A stretch of 64,000 bases of DNA, from positions 61,080 to 125,079 of the IMG/VR virus record IMGVR_UViG_3300033145_000274, one strand, 5' to 3'. The number at the start of each line of letters is the position of its first letter. The stretch's first letter is position 1. A program made the translations under genes and the position numbers. The notes beneath the pieces are model-generated. The model saw nothing but the letters and a program-made list of their open reading frames with translations, had not been told where the DNA came from and ran no database searches. This DNA is from a virus. Below are positions 30,002 through 38,738 of the stretch, piece by piece.

Positions 30002-30577
30002 ATGCATAACTACACACCGCGTAGATTTTTTAACCACCGTGCTGGTGTACAGTACATTGAGATGCCCAAGGTAGCATCCAATTCTATTCAACAAGCTCTG
30101 CGACATGACGTAAAACCACATAGACCACGGTCCAAACTTGTGTTTACTTTTATTCGACATCCATTAGCCAGGCTAGTATCGGCGTACGTAGAAAAAATAC
30201 AAACTGGTAAGGTTAAATACCTGGTCGGCGCCACAATGGCCAAGGACCTACCACCAAGTATAACATTGGATGCATTTATAGACTTCCTACTAAACTTCTC
30301 ATCACACAAGAAGTATGGCGCGGAACAAATCAACAATCACTTTTGTCCACAGTCATGGATATTGGAACACGAAGTTGATATAGATTTCATTGGACAACTG
30401 GAAAGCATAGATGAAGACTGGCAGATACTTGTTAAACGAGGACTACCGTTCCTATCACATAAACATCCAACTGAAGGTATTCAACATTGGTCGGAAATGT
30501 TAACTTCAGACATGGAGGACCGAGCCAGACATTTTTATCAGGATGACTTTGAACGATGGGCGGGTTGGTGGGATTAA
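30002..30577 (+). CDS. Sulfotransferase (carbohydrate type)-like
   Basis: A 191-residue protein. VQYIEMPKVASNSIQQALRH (near residues 15-34) is the 5'-PAPS loop of Golgi-type carbohydrate sulfotransferases, and FTFIRHPLARLVSAY (near 49-63) the 3'-phosphate motif. The family moves sulfate from PAPS to sugars. One of three sulfotransferase-like genes in the window. Confidence 0.8.
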   Translation: MHNYTPRRFFNHRAGVQYIEMPKVASNSIQQALRHDVKPHRPRSKLVFTFIRHPLARLVSAYVEKIQTGKVKYLVGATMAKDLPPSITLDAFIDFLLNFSSHKKYGAEQINNHFCPQSWILEHEVDIDFIGQLESIDEDWQILVKRGLPFLSHKHPTEGIQHWSEMLTSDMEDRARHFYQDDFERWAGWWD

Positions 30578-30581
30578 ATAC

Positions 30582-30650
30582 GGTGCGGGGTCCGGTGACC
30601 GAATGACTCTTATAAGGCCGTTTAGCTGGGTTCAACTCCCAGACGCACTA
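30582..30650 (+). tRNA. tRNA-Ile(TAT), atypical
   Basis: Anticodon loop CUUAUAA; T-arm CUGGG-UUCAACU-CCCAG; acceptor GGUGCGG/ACGCACU with one mismatch; A73 then CT. The D-arm is minimal (GGUC-CGGU-GACC) and one anticodon-stem pair is mismatched. Only 69 nt. Confidence 0.6.
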
Positions 30651-30676
30651 CTGACTACAGATAAGCAGGAAAGGCA

Positions 30677-31294
30677 ATGGATATGAATGCACAACCGACA
30701 TTCGAGCAATGGTTCCGTAACGCTCAATATGATTTGGAACATGCCCATGGTGGTGACATAGAACAAATTCGTGCGATTGCGAAGACAGCATACGACCTGG
30801 GTAAAAAAAGCCCAGATTCCCTGGCCCTCCGAGTGTGTAAAACACTTGAGGGATTAGCGATGTTGGAAGAGAAGATAAACTCTTCTTTCCCCCACTGGAG
30901 TGATGTGGTTTATAGGTTTTGTCATATTGCACGCTGTGAGTGTAAGAATCCACATTTAGATTGGATGAAACAGTTTGAAGAGATGGAAGCCGAGATACAT
31001 GAGGCGTGTGCCGCTCCCGCTGATAAGAAAAAAAAACATTATGACAGCATTGAAGTGGGCAAGAAATACTGGATAACATACGACGACCCAGATTATCCAT
31101 GTGATTGTCCATGTCATACGTCTGAAGGGGCTATCAGACATTGTATACCATGTTGTCGTGACAATAGTTACACTGGAGAAGCAGTGTGTGTTCAGAAACG
31201 TGATGACCAACAACTATGTATATTTGAAGACCCAAGAAACTCATTGCATAAGTATGCACTGGACCCATATTCAGTACATGAGATAATAACATGA
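30677..31294 (+). CDS. Hypothetical protein with Cys cluster
   Basis: A 205-residue protein, helical in the first half. The second half has CDCPCHTSEGAIRHCIPCC (about residues 142-160), a likely zinc site. Leader AAGCAGGAAAGGCA is shared with two other genes in the window. No family recognised. Confidence 0.6.
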   Translation: MDMNAQPTFEQWFRNAQYDLEHAHGGDIEQIRAIAKTAYDLGKKSPDSLALRVCKTLEGLAMLEEKINSSFPHWSDVVYRFCHIARCECKNPHLDWMKQFEEMEAEIHEACAAPADKKKKHYDSIEVGKKYWITYDDPDYPCDCPCHTSEGAIRHCIPCCRDNSYTGEAVCVQKRDDQQLCIFEDPRNSLHKYALDPYSVHEIIT

Positions 31295-31352
31295 AGAATG
31301 GCACACTTCCTTGCTCAAATTGGAATACTTACAGAAGCTATTACATGGGCAA

Positions 31353-31420
31353 GCCGGTGAAGGTGGTCCAAACGACTCACTCGTAATGAATTGTTCCGAG
31401 TTCGATTCTCGGCGCTGGCT
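31353..31420 (+). tRNA. tRNA-Thr(CGT), short D-arm
   Basis: Acceptor GCCGGUG/CGCUGGC, anticodon loop CUCGUAA (one stem mismatch), T-arm CCGAG-UUCGAUU-CUCGG, U73 then CT. The D-arm region is only about 12 nt. Confidence 0.65.
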
Positions 31421-31432
31421 CTTTCTGAAAGG

Positions 31433-31678
31433 ATGATTATGATTGTTTGTCGAAGAAAGGAGAGAGAAAACAATGCTTTAATTGTGATTGATGCACGGAC
31501 AACCTCTGAAGCACACGAGGTGTTACGGTCGGTGGGTCTGAACCCTAGTGATTACCTAAGTCCATTCACTGTTATAGCAAGTGTATCAAGATTTGTTACC
31601 CCACAAGGAAACTCGACAGTATGTTGGGCCAGAGAAGTTAAGTCGGATGACCTGCCCAACCCATATGCGGAGTGTTGA
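31433..31678 (+). CDS. Hypothetical protein
   Basis: An 81-residue protein starting MIMIVCRRKE with AAAGGA upstream; alternating strand/helix pattern (NALIVIDARTTSEAHEVLRS). Ends just before tRNA-Ser. No family recognised. Confidence 0.55.
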   Translation: MIMIVCRRKERENNALIVIDARTTSEAHEVLRSVGLNPSDYLSPFTVIASVSRFVTPQGNSTVCWAREVKSDDLPNPYAEC

Positions 31679-31681
31679 GAT

Positions 31682-31766
31682 AGAGGAGATTGCAGTTGGC
31701 TTGCAAAGCGCTCTCGAAAAGCGTATCCGGTAAACCCGGACGGGGGTTCAATTCCCTCCTCCTCTG
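31682..31766 (+). tRNA. tRNA-Ser(CGA)
   Basis: Acceptor AGAGGAG/CUCCUCU, anticodon arm GCGCU-CUCGAAA-AGCGU, long variable arm UCCGGUAAACCCGGA, G73, then CT. Confidence 0.9.
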
Positions 31767-31841
31767 CTGCCGTGATTTCTACCAGTGGTAGGTGTCCTGT
31801 AAAGGGCTGCGCAGTCCCAGCCTGGCAAAACTGCGCTATAC

Positions 31842-31921
31842 AGAAGGTATCCGAATGGTTAGGAACCCGCTTGGAAAGCGGGCGGGCGAAAGCCTTGGGG
31901 GTTCGAGTCCCCTGCCTTCTG
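31842..31921 (+). tRNA. tRNA-Ser(GGA)
   Basis: Acceptor AGAAGGU/GCCUUCU, anticodon arm CCCGC-UUGGAAA-GCGGG, long variable arm, G73, then CT. A GCGCAGU/ACUGCGC hairpin lies just upstream (31808-31835). Confidence 0.9.
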
Positions 31922-31987
31922 CTGTAAGGGTGTTTTCTTACCGTTCATCCATAAACAAAAACGGTTACTCAAGAATTAAGGCACTAT

Positions 31988-33082
31988 ATGAATGCACAAT
32001 ATACCTGGCCACTCAATGATAATCATTTTTCATTGATAGATAAGCTACAAATTGCCTACTTTATTCTCAATCCAAAAAATAGATGGACAGAGGACAGGCG
32101 CGTACGACAATTAGAGAACGTCTGGGCAGATATTACTGGATATAAGTACGTTGTGGCCACTAACAGTGGCACATCTGCAATAGAATTGATGGCGCGTGTA
32201 TATAGAGAAATGCACGGTGTGGGAACAGTAGCGGTCCCCGCAGTAACATGGCCAACGTCTGTTACTCCATGGATACACGCTGGTTATACGCCTGTGTTTA
32301 TTGACATTGACCTCAAGACCCTGTGCATGTCCGAGACGGACTTAAAAAATAAACTGAATGGTCAGAAAGCAAAAGTCGTCTTTCCAACATCTGTGCTGGG
32401 CTCACACTGTGAGACAGCTACGCTAAAACCCTACGGCACATTGATAGGCGTAGATAATTGTGAGTCAAGCTTTAGTCTCGTAGATTGTCACGAGACATCC
32501 GTCACATCGTTATACTTTGGACATCAATTTACTACCGGCACAGAAGGTGGATTATTATTCACAAACTGCCAGGAAGAATGTAGATTAGCCGTTCATATGC
32601 GCGGACACGGTATGACCAGTTCGTGGGCTAAATATAACAATGAACCGTGTGAAAAATTTAAGTTTGCAGTTATGGGTTCAAACTATCGTAGTAATGACAT
32701 CGCAGCATACATGGGCCTGATGGACATGCGTAAGTTTGAACACAAACAACGACACAGGAATGCTTTGTATAATGTATTCTGTAGAAATATACGTAAGGAA
32801 TACCAGCTATTTAACTTGCGCGGCCCATTTGCTTTGCCAATCATAACTAGTGTAGTTCCACGCGCAAGCCTGATACGCACGGTTGAAGCATTCGGTATCG
32901 AAACTCGCCCCATTATTAGTGGTAATATACTGCGACAACCAGCATTTCAGCAGTATGATAATGGTTCCTGTCCCAATGCAAATTATATACATGACCATGG
33001 TTTTTATGTTGGACTACACGAGGGGGTACCAACGCGAGACATAGTCATGTTAACCGATGTGCTCAACGAAGCATTTTCATAG
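31988..33082 (+). CDS. DegT-family sugar enzyme, ColD-like 3-dehydratase
   Basis: A 364-residue PLP-fold protein of the DegT/DnrJ family: ATNSGTSAIELM (phosphate loop near residue 58), AVTWPTS, DNCESSF (PLP-ring Asp). Where aminotransferases have the catalytic Lys, this protein has LYFGHQFTTGTEGG, i.e. His-Gln. His at this position is the mark of ColD/RfbH-type 3-dehydratases, which remove the 3-OH of GDP-4-keto-6-deoxymannose. With the Fcl/ColC-like gene downstream, GDP-colitose-type synthesis is possible. Confidence 0.7.
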   Translation: MNAQYTWPLNDNHFSLIDKLQIAYFILNPKNRWTEDRRVRQLENVWADITGYKYVVATNSGTSAIELMARVYREMHGVGTVAVPAVTWPTSVTPWIHAGYTPVFIDIDLKTLCMSETDLKNKLNGQKAKVVFPTSVLGSHCETATLKPYGTLIGVDNCESSFSLVDCHETSVTSLYFGHQFTTGTEGGLLFTNCQEECRLAVHMRGHGMTSSWAKYNNEPCEKFKFAVMGSNYRSNDIAAYMGLMDMRKFEHKQRHRNALYNVFCRNIRKEYQLFNLRGPFALPIITSVVPRASLIRTVEAFGIETRPIISGNILRQPAFQQYDNGSCPNANYIHDHGFYVGLHEGVPTRDIVMLTDVLNEAFS

Positions 33083-33163
33083 AGGGTCAAGCCAACCGGT
33101 GATGGCACTTGATTTGAAATCAAGCGAGCGCAAGCCTTGAGGGTTCGATTCCCTCACCCTCTG
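33081..33163 (+). tRNA. tRNA-Ser(TGA)
   Basis: Acceptor AGAGGGU/ACCCUCU, anticodon arm CUUGA-UUUGAAA-UCAAG, long variable arm, G73. Overlaps the stop codon of the upstream gene by 2 nt. Confidence 0.9.
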
Positions 33164-33185
33164 CCTTTTATTTAAGGATACACAC

Positions 33186-34097
33186 ATGAACGTATTAGTT
33201 ACAGGACACACTGGTTTCGTTGGAAGAAACCTAATGGAGTATTTGACTCAGCCCACAGATAAAAGTTACCATTTGTGTCAACCCAGCCGACATAATTTGC
33301 TAGACCCGATAGACACGCATCGCATGTTTGCCGAACACCTACCAGACGTTGTGGTTCATCTGGCCGCGCGCGTTGGTGGAATTAAGGACAACATGGAGAA
33401 TCCCGTTGATTTTTTCCTTGATAATATACAAATGGGCATGAATGTATTTAGTGCCTGTCACAAACATAAGGCATACTGTATTTTAGTCGGCACCGTGTGT
33501 AGTTATCCACGTGATTGTCCCATCCCATTTACAGAGATAGACCTGTGGAACGGAGACCCAGAACCTACAAATGGTGCGTACGCCGCAGCCAAGCGTGGAT
33601 TATACAAACTACTCGGGGCATATAACCAACAGCATGGCCTACGGGGCACCATACTACTTCCAACTAATATGTATGGCAAGTACAACAACTTTGACCCAGA
33701 TACTAGCCATGTGATACCAGCAATGATACGTAAGTTCAATGCGGGCACCGATGAAGTGGTTTTGTGGGGCACAGGACAGGCTACACGAGAGTTTCTACAT
33801 GTGACAGATTTTTGTCGTGCAGTATTGCATACCATACACACATGTCCAGATTATCCATTGCCAATGAATATCACTGGTGGTAGTGAAGTTTCCATGATGG
33901 AGTTGGCCTATATGATTGCGGATATAACTGGATTTATTGGTAAAATTAAGTTTGACCCAAGTAAACCCGATGGTCAACCACGTCGCAAGTCTAATGGAAG
34001 ACTTGCTAGAGATATGATACAGTATCAACCTACACACAATCTATATGATGGCATTACAGAACTAAACAAGTGGTATAAATCAGAGGTAAGCGCATGA
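33186..34097 (+). CDS. GDP-L-fucose synthase / ColC-like epimerase-reductase
   Basis: A 303-residue extended SDR enzyme: VLVTGHTGFVGRNLMEYL (NAD(P) glycine loop, residues 3-20), VHLAARVGGIKDN, the serine-cysteine active site VGTVCSYP, YAAAKRGLYKLL (YxxxK) and LPTNMYGKYNNFDP. This matches Fcl and its relative ColC, which finish GDP-L-fucose or GDP-L-colitose. It could supply the GT10 transferases at 57-60 kb. No Gmd is seen, so the precursor must come from the host or elsewhere in the genome. Confidence 0.85.
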   Translation: MNVLVTGHTGFVGRNLMEYLTQPTDKSYHLCQPSRHNLLDPIDTHRMFAEHLPDVVVHLAARVGGIKDNMENPVDFFLDNIQMGMNVFSACHKHKAYCILVGTVCSYPRDCPIPFTEIDLWNGDPEPTNGAYAAAKRGLYKLLGAYNQQHGLRGTILLPTNMYGKYNNFDPDTSHVIPAMIRKFNAGTDEVVLWGTGQATREFLHVTDFCRAVLHTIHTCPDYPLPMNITGGSEVSMMELAYMIADITGFIGKIKFDPSKPDGQPRRKSNGRLARDMIQYQPTHNLYDGITELNKWYKSEVSA

Positions 34098-34291
34098 TAA
34101 CACGTAGACAAGCCATGTTGAGCGGGCTGGGTGCAACCCTAGCGCTGCCGTTTATGGGCATGGGTACGAGTGTTAGCCCAGAGTACCAGAACTTCTTGGG
34201 CGATAATCCGCAAACCTCCGATGTTGAATTGATTGTTGGTCTGGACCTGCGCACTAACGATACCATTGTTGTTAACCATCCCGTACTTTGA
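34094..34291 (+). CDS. Small Tat-leader protein
   Basis: A 65-residue protein with a twin-arginine leader TRRQAMLSGLGATLALPFMG at residues 3-22 and a ~40-residue remainder. One of five RR-leader proteins here. ATGA overlap with the epimerase gene. Function unknown. Confidence 0.65.
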   Translation: MITRRQAMLSGLGATLALPFMGMGTSVSPEYQNFLGDNPQTSDVELIVGLDLRTNDTIVVNHPVL

Positions 34292-34299
34292 GACGATAA

Positions 34300-34491
34300 A
34301 TGACACAATGCATTACCGCTATTGAAGGACCGATAGATATAGTACGTCGCTTGAACGACATGGGAGTGTACATTGGTCAAACCATACGTTCAATAGGTCC
34401 TGGATTGTGGCGTGTTGGCAATCAGTTTACATTGGTATATCGTTTACCTGATAGCGTAGTTATTAGTACAGAATGTAGCTCAGCTTGGTAG
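34300..34491 (+). CDS. FeoA-like SH3 domain protein
   Basis: A 63-residue protein resembling FeoA: ITAIEGPIDIVRRLNDMGVY, IGQTIRSIGPGLWRVGN, FTLVYRLPDSVVIS. In bacteria FeoA assists the iron transporter FeoB; no FeoB is seen. The last eight codons lie inside tRNA-Pro. Confidence 0.5.
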   Translation: MTQCITAIEGPIDIVRRLNDMGVYIGQTIRSIGPGLWRVGNQFTLVYRLPDSVVISTECSSAW

Positions 34492-34542
34492 AGCGCCTGG
34501 TCGGGGGCCAGGAGGTCGCTGGTTCAAATCCAGTCATCCTGA
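34469..34542 (+). tRNA. tRNA-Pro(GGG)
   Basis: Acceptor CAGAAUG/CAUCCUG (one mismatch), D-arm GCUC..GAGC, anticodon arm CCUGG-UCGGGGG-CCAGG (C at 33), T-arm GCUGG-UUCAAAU-CCAGU, A73, CT. Confidence 0.82.
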
Positions 34543-34548
34543 CTCAAT

Positions 34549-34639
34549 AGAAGGTAGCCGAATACTGGTTCGTCGGAACTGATTGCTAATCAGTGCCGCA
34601 TCGCAAGGTGCGGTGAGGGTTCGATTCCCTTGCCTTCTG
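34549..34639 (+). tRNA. tRNA-Ser(GCT)
   Basis: Acceptor AGAAGGU/GCCUUCU, anticodon arm ACUGA-UUGCUAA-UCAGU, long variable arm CCGCAUCGCAAGGUGCGG, G73, CT. Confidence 0.9.
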
Positions 34640-34663
34640 CTTATTGAGGGAAAGGTACAGTAT

Positions 34664-35239
34664 ATGAAACGCATTGCTATAGTAAGTAACAATCCACGGC
34701 AAAGCAATACGGCTAGCTTTGTAGATAGTTGTGATGAAGTTATACGCTTCTCTAATTGTGTAACACATGAGGGTTTTACTGGAAACAAAATTACTGCATG
34801 GGTAACACGTAGTAGATGTAATCATACCAATAGTATATATTCCCTGTATGCTGGGATAATGAAACGCGCAGTTTCACACGTCAACGTAGCATTTATAACA
34901 CATGGATTTCCAGAGTATAGTGGCGACGGTAAACTTATTGGTCCCGAAATTGTACCATATGATACATTTCCAGTGCAACAGCTTTGTTCATTAGACACAA
35001 TTCGATGCATACCTATAAACGCACGTGGTCTCACCTTGCTGCATCCAGGATTAAACCCAACTGTAGGATTTGTGTTTCTATGGAACATCCTACATCAACA
35101 ATGGTTCAAAAACTATGAAATTCATCTGATTGGTTGGGATTTTGTTGGTATTGACGACCCACATAAGATTGCATGGGAAGAACAAATTACTCGGACCTGG
35201 ATAAAACATGGATACTTTCAGTGTAACACGGGGGAATGA
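34664..35239 (+). CDS. GT29-like (sialyltransferase-type) protein 1
   Basis: A 191-residue protein. RIAIVSNNPRQSNTASFVDS and CDEVIRFSNCV mirror the sialyl-motif L opening of GT29 proteins (GNGxS..G..ID..D.ViRfN). HPGLNPTVGFVFLWNIL and the His-containing tail (IKHGYF) are shared with the paralogue at 36676. GT29 enzymes transfer sialic acid from CMP-sialate. An adjacent CMP-sialate synthetase-like gene supports this. Confidence 0.65.
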   Translation: MKRIAIVSNNPRQSNTASFVDSCDEVIRFSNCVTHEGFTGNKITAWVTRSRCNHTNSIYSLYAGIMKRAVSHVNVAFITHGFPEYSGDGKLIGPEIVPYDTFPVQQLCSLDTIRCIPINARGLTLLHPGLNPTVGFVFLWNILHQQWFKNYEIHLIGWDFVGIDDPHKIAWEEQITRTWIKHGYFQCNTGE

Positions 35240-35243
35240 CCAC

Positions 35244-35984
35244 ATGCGTTGGTTCAATAAGGTGGTGTTAGAAGTAAACTCGGACTGTAACCGTAGCTGC
35301 TCTTTTTGTAATCGTCATGGTGATAGTAAAGACAGGTTTTTTACATCTCAGGGAATGCGTATTAGTAAGTTCATGCCCATGAAATTTATCGAGAGTATTT
35401 GTCAACAACTCCAACAGCTTAAATGGCATGGTGATATATTTTTTGGTCATATGAGTGAGCCCACACTGGACCCCCGTATTGTTAAAGTCGTATCTATATT
35501 CCACAGTGCCGGGTTTCCAATTACATTTCATACCAATGGAGATGTGCTGAAAAAAAACAAGAAATTGTGTCGAGCACTCAGCCAGATAGTTGATAGATTT
35601 GTTGTAGGCATCTATGATGTAAAAAACAAACGTGACATTGTTGTGCTAAAAAACTGGTGGACACAACGACTAGCCCCGGCATTAACTATATTTTCAGTCG
35701 CTACCACTAGATTTCAACGGCGGTTTTCATTAGGGGATGACAAACATATTGGATATCCCACGAGCCGTTGCGATTTACCCAATAATAACCTAGTAATCTA
35801 CTACGACGGCCAGGTAGCATTATGCTGCGAAGATATTAACTGCGACTTTAACCTGGGCAATGTATTTGAAACACCCATCGTGGATATTTGGACATCTCCA
35901 TATCGTCTGGAACTAGTACAGAAACTTAAAGCACGTCGCGCAAATCACCCCATATGTACAGCCTGTCCCATTGTACCAAACTAA
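35244..35984 (+). CDS. Radical SAM/SPASM protein
   Basis: A 246-residue radical SAM enzyme: CNRSCSFCNRHG (Cx3Cx2C, about residues 13-24), FGHMSEPTLDP and a C-terminal SPASM-like set (CDLPNNNLVIYYDGQVALCC, EDINCD, then CTAC). ATG 35244 follows a GGGGGAA site. It lies between the GT29-like and CMP-sialate synthetase-like genes, so it may modify a sugar precursor or a peptide carrier. Confidence 0.8.
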   Translation: MRWFNKVVLEVNSDCNRSCSFCNRHGDSKDRFFTSQGMRISKFMPMKFIESICQQLQQLKWHGDIFFGHMSEPTLDPRIVKVVSIFHSAGFPITFHTNGDVLKKNKKLCRALSQIVDRFVVGIYDVKNKRDIVVLKNWWTQRLAPALTIFSVATTRFQRRFSLGDDKHIGYPTSRCDLPNNNLVIYYDGQVALCCEDINCDFNLGNVFETPIVDIWTSPYRLELVQKLKARRANHPICTACPIVPN

Positions 35985-35999
35985 TGGAAATGTTTAGAC

Positions 36000-36662
36000 A
36001 TGAAACTCGCCGTAGTTGTACCACTGAAAGCAAACAGTGAAAGATTGCCCAATAAAAACTTTTTAATGCTAGCGCACAAACCATTGTATCGCTGGGCGCT
36101 AGACAAGTTGGTAGCCTTACAATATCAGTGTGATATAGATGTATATATTTATTGTGATAACAATACTTGGACTTTAATTAACACAGAGGTCAAAAACCTT
36201 GGAGTCACACAGATAATTGAAGACACAGCCAGTAGTCGCACAGACAGCAATGGATTCTTTCAAGATATAGCTAGCAACCTAAGAAATTATCAAGGCATTA
36301 TGTATGCCAATGTTACATCTCCCTTTGTTAAGCTAAGCACTTACAAACACTGTATATCCATATACAAACAAGATAACCAATTTGATTCTGTAGTAACGGC
36401 CATTCCTATTTATGGCAGGGTATGGAATAGTGATGCCCAGGCATTAAACCACAACCCCACAACCTGTCCACGTACTCAATCACAAGAGCCCGTGTGGATT
36501 GAATCAGATGCACTGTGGATATTAGATATAGAAATGATGCTAAGATTTAGTCGGCGCATTGGTATACATCCATACTTTCATACAGTAGACCTAATGGAAC
36601 AACATGATATTAATACGGTGGCAGATTTTCACATGGCAGAAACACTAGTCGGGTCCACTTAA
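36000..36662 (+). CDS. CMP-sialate synthetase-like cytidylyltransferase
   Basis: A 220-residue protein with the NeuA/KdsB nucleotidyltransferase opening VVVPLKANSERLPNKNFLML at residues 5-24, TSPF (metal-site region) and ESDALWILD later. It should activate an acidic nine- or eight-carbon sugar with CTP. Flanked by two GT29-like genes, which use CMP-activated donors. Confidence 0.78.
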   Translation: MKLAVVVPLKANSERLPNKNFLMLAHKPLYRWALDKLVALQYQCDIDVYIYCDNNTWTLINTEVKNLGVTQIIEDTASSRTDSNGFFQDIASNLRNYQGIMYANVTSPFVKLSTYKHCISIYKQDNQFDSVVTAIPIYGRVWNSDAQALNHNPTTCPRTQSQEPVWIESDALWILDIEMMLRFSRRIGIHPYFHTVDLMEQHDINTVADFHMAETLVGST

Positions 36663-36675
36663 CGTTCAATAAAAT

Positions 36676-37296
36676 ATGACACGCAAAGCAGTAATCGTAG
36701 GACACAGCACCACCACACTCTGTGACCATAGACAGTTCATTGATAGCTGTGACGAAGTCATAAGATTTTCGTGTTGTTATGGTCTAGGGGGGCGGAACGG
36801 AATAAAAACTACCCGGTGGGTCACTCGTAGTTATTGTATACATACGGCACGACCAGGATATCCTTTTTGGTGGGGTGGTGAACCCAAAGAAATACTCAAG
36901 TCTTTAAGCACTATATCGACGGCATATGTTACGTATGGTTTTGCTGAATGGAACATAGAGAATGGAGAGCCCGTAAAATACGACCAACATATCGTATCTA
37001 ATCTTCTGTGTATAGACAACATATCATGCATACCACTAAACATGAAGGATTTAGCCTGTTTACATCCCAATCGCAATCCAACCAACGGGCTTATGTTCCT
37101 GTGGGAGATATTGCGTTCTCAATTGTTCATTGATTATGAAATCTTTTTGGTTGGGTTTAACTTTGACGAAATATGTAGTACACACAATCCAGATTGGGAA
37201 CAACCAATTATTCAACGATGGATAAAACATGGATACTTTACATCAGTAATGTGTACCAGTCCATTAACATGTCAATGTCACATTAACACACAGTAG
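36676..37296 (+). CDS. GT29-like (sialyltransferase-type) protein 2
   Basis: A 206-residue paralogue of the protein at 34664: KAVIVGHSTTTLCDHRQFID, SCDEVIRFSCCYG, LHPNRNPTNGLMFLWEILR and WIKHGYF. The donor-site Asn-type loop (NPTNG/NPTVG) is conserved between the two. Extra C-terminal Cys residues (MCTSPLTCQC) are unusual. Confidence 0.65.
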   Translation: MTRKAVIVGHSTTTLCDHRQFIDSCDEVIRFSCCYGLGGRNGIKTTRWVTRSYCIHTARPGYPFWWGGEPKEILKSLSTISTAYVTYGFAEWNIENGEPVKYDQHIVSNLLCIDNISCIPLNMKDLACLHPNRNPTNGLMFLWEILRSQLFIDYEIFLVGFNFDEICSTHNPDWEQPIIQRWIKHGYFTSVMCTSPLTCQCHINTQ

Positions 37297-37300
37297 GCCC

Positions 37301-37771
37301 ATGGATGAAGAAAAACCCATTCGTATGCTTTTGCGCCACATACGTAACGTGCAAGACGAGTGTGAACTTTTATCAGAACGGTTAATTGAGCAAGGAAAGC
37401 ACAGTCTGGCCAGGGCTCTCCTTGCTAATGGTATGCTGCACGACAATAGTAAATTTCGCGGCGTAGAATGGGACTATCTGGGCGAGGCCGCCAAAAACAA
37501 CCACCCCGACCAGTTTAAGGCCGCTGTTCAACAACACACACGCACAAACATGCATCATCCGGAATACTGGTGTGGCATTGATAACATGCCTGGTGTGTAC
37601 ATGGCTGAAATGGTATGTGATTGGAAAGCTCGGAGTGCAGAGTTTGGTACGGATTTGCGCGAATGGATAAAAGATAAAGCTACAAAGCGCTGGGACTTTA
37701 CATCTAAGGGTCGTGTTTATAAAGACCTGAAGGAATACCTAGACCTGCTGCTTGACCAGAAGTTCACATGA
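37301..37771 (+). CDS. DUF5662-like protein
   Basis: A 156-residue protein with HIRNVQDEC, LANGMLHDNSKF, EWDYLGE, HTRTNMHHPEYWCG and MAEMVCDWKARS. This HD-like pattern (HDxSK, NxHHPEYW, DWxAxS) is the hallmark of the DUF5662 family as I know it, common in phages and possibly a metal-dependent phosphohydrolase. Confidence 0.75.
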   Translation: MDEEKPIRMLLRHIRNVQDECELLSERLIEQGKHSLARALLANGMLHDNSKFRGVEWDYLGEAAKNNHPDQFKAAVQQHTRTNMHHPEYWCGIDNMPGVYMAEMVCDWKARSAEFGTDLREWIKDKATKRWDFTSKGRVYKDLKEYLDLLLDQKFT

Positions 37772-38343
37772 AAACCCCCAAGGTCTTTTGTATTGGCTTT
37801 CATAAAACTGGCACCACCAGTATGCACTGGGCACTGCATCGTTTAGGCTATAGGGTGGCATCTTGTTATGGTGATGCCTTAAACCAAGTTGATACAAAAA
37901 TCCTGACTGATATAGCGGATAAGAGGTTAAAGTGCTTTGATGCATTTGAAGACCAACCATGGCCCGTGCTATACAAATACCTAGATGTGAAATGTCCTGG
38001 TAGTAAGTTCATCTTAACCGTGCGTGACTCAAGGTCGTGGTTAGGAAGCATGGAGCGACAATTTCGTTCCAGATGTATATGCTTACATGAGTACATATAT
38101 CAAGTCAAATCCGTTCGGGGAAACCAGGATGCGTATGTAGCGAGATTTGAACGACACAATGCTGAAGTAACGGATTACTTTCGATTAAGGCCCAACGACT
38201 TATTGTCACTAGATTTATCACATGGTAATACTTGGGAAAAGATATGTGGATTCTTAAACATACACACAATACCAACGAAACCATTTCCGCACGCTAATAA
38301 AAGGTTATGTGGCCAAGCATTGCCATGGTTTAAGGGGTTGTAG
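37768..38343 (+). CDS. Sulfotransferase-family protein
   Basis: A 191-residue protein: VFCIGFHKTGTTSMHWALHR (5'-PAPS loop, residues 5-24) and KFILTVRDSRSWLGSMERQF (3'-phosphate motif, near 89-108), as in the family-4-type bacterial sulfotransferases. Overlaps the DUF5662 stop (ATGA). Its last codons lie inside tRNA-Ala. Confidence 0.82.
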   Translation: MKTPKVFCIGFHKTGTTSMHWALHRLGYRVASCYGDALNQVDTKILTDIADKRLKCFDAFEDQPWPVLYKYLDVKCPGSKFILTVRDSRSWLGSMERQFRSRCICLHEYIYQVKSVRGNQDAYVARFERHNAEVTDYFRLRPNDLLSLDLSHGNTWEKICGFLNIHTIPTKPFPHANKRLCGQALPWFKGL

Positions 38344-38406
38344 CTCAATTGGGAGAGCGTTTGACCGGCAGTCAAGAGGTTGTGGGTTCAAGTCCCATCA
38401 ACTCCG
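38334..38406 (+). tRNA. tRNA-Ala(GGC)
   Basis: Acceptor GGGGUUG/CAACUCC, D-arm GCUC..GAGC, anticodon arm UUUGA-CCGGCAG-UCAAG (C at 33), T-arm GUGGG-UUCAAGU-CCCAU, then CT. Overlaps the upstream coding end by 10 nt. Confidence 0.82.
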
Positions 38407-38420
38407 CTAAGGAAATAATT

Positions 38421-38738
38421 ATGTGGTATTACTGGTGGGTGCCCATCGTCATAGCGTCGTCAACTTGGTATGCGTATGCCTCCAAGTGTGCCAATGATAA
38501 TCCCAGTAGTATGCAACCGATGTATGTGATGTATGGTCTCCAATGCCTGTGTGTGTGGCCTATCGCCGCCCGATATTCCAAGAGTTTATTATTTGATGGC
38601 ATGTTATATGATGGCCTAATGATGTTGGCGTACTACCTATGTCTAATATATCTAGGAACGGCAGCGGGCTTTACACCACTACAGTGGGTAGGAACCGTGG
38701 CGGTACTAATCGGGATGTTAATGATAAAAATAGGTTGA
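38421..38738 (+). CDS. Multi-pass membrane protein
   Basis: A 105-residue protein with three to four hydrophobic helices (WWVPIVIASSTWYAYA, MYGLQCLCVWPIAA, LMMLAYYLCLIYLGTAAG, WVGTVAVLIGMLMI). The size and layout resemble EmrE-type small transporters, but signature residues are not evident. Confidence 0.55.
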   Translation: MWYYWWVPIVIASSTWYAYASKCANDNPSSMQPMYVMYGLQCLCVWPIAARYSKSLLFDGMLYDGLMMLAYYLCLIYLGTAAGFTPLQWVGTVAVLIGMLMIKIG

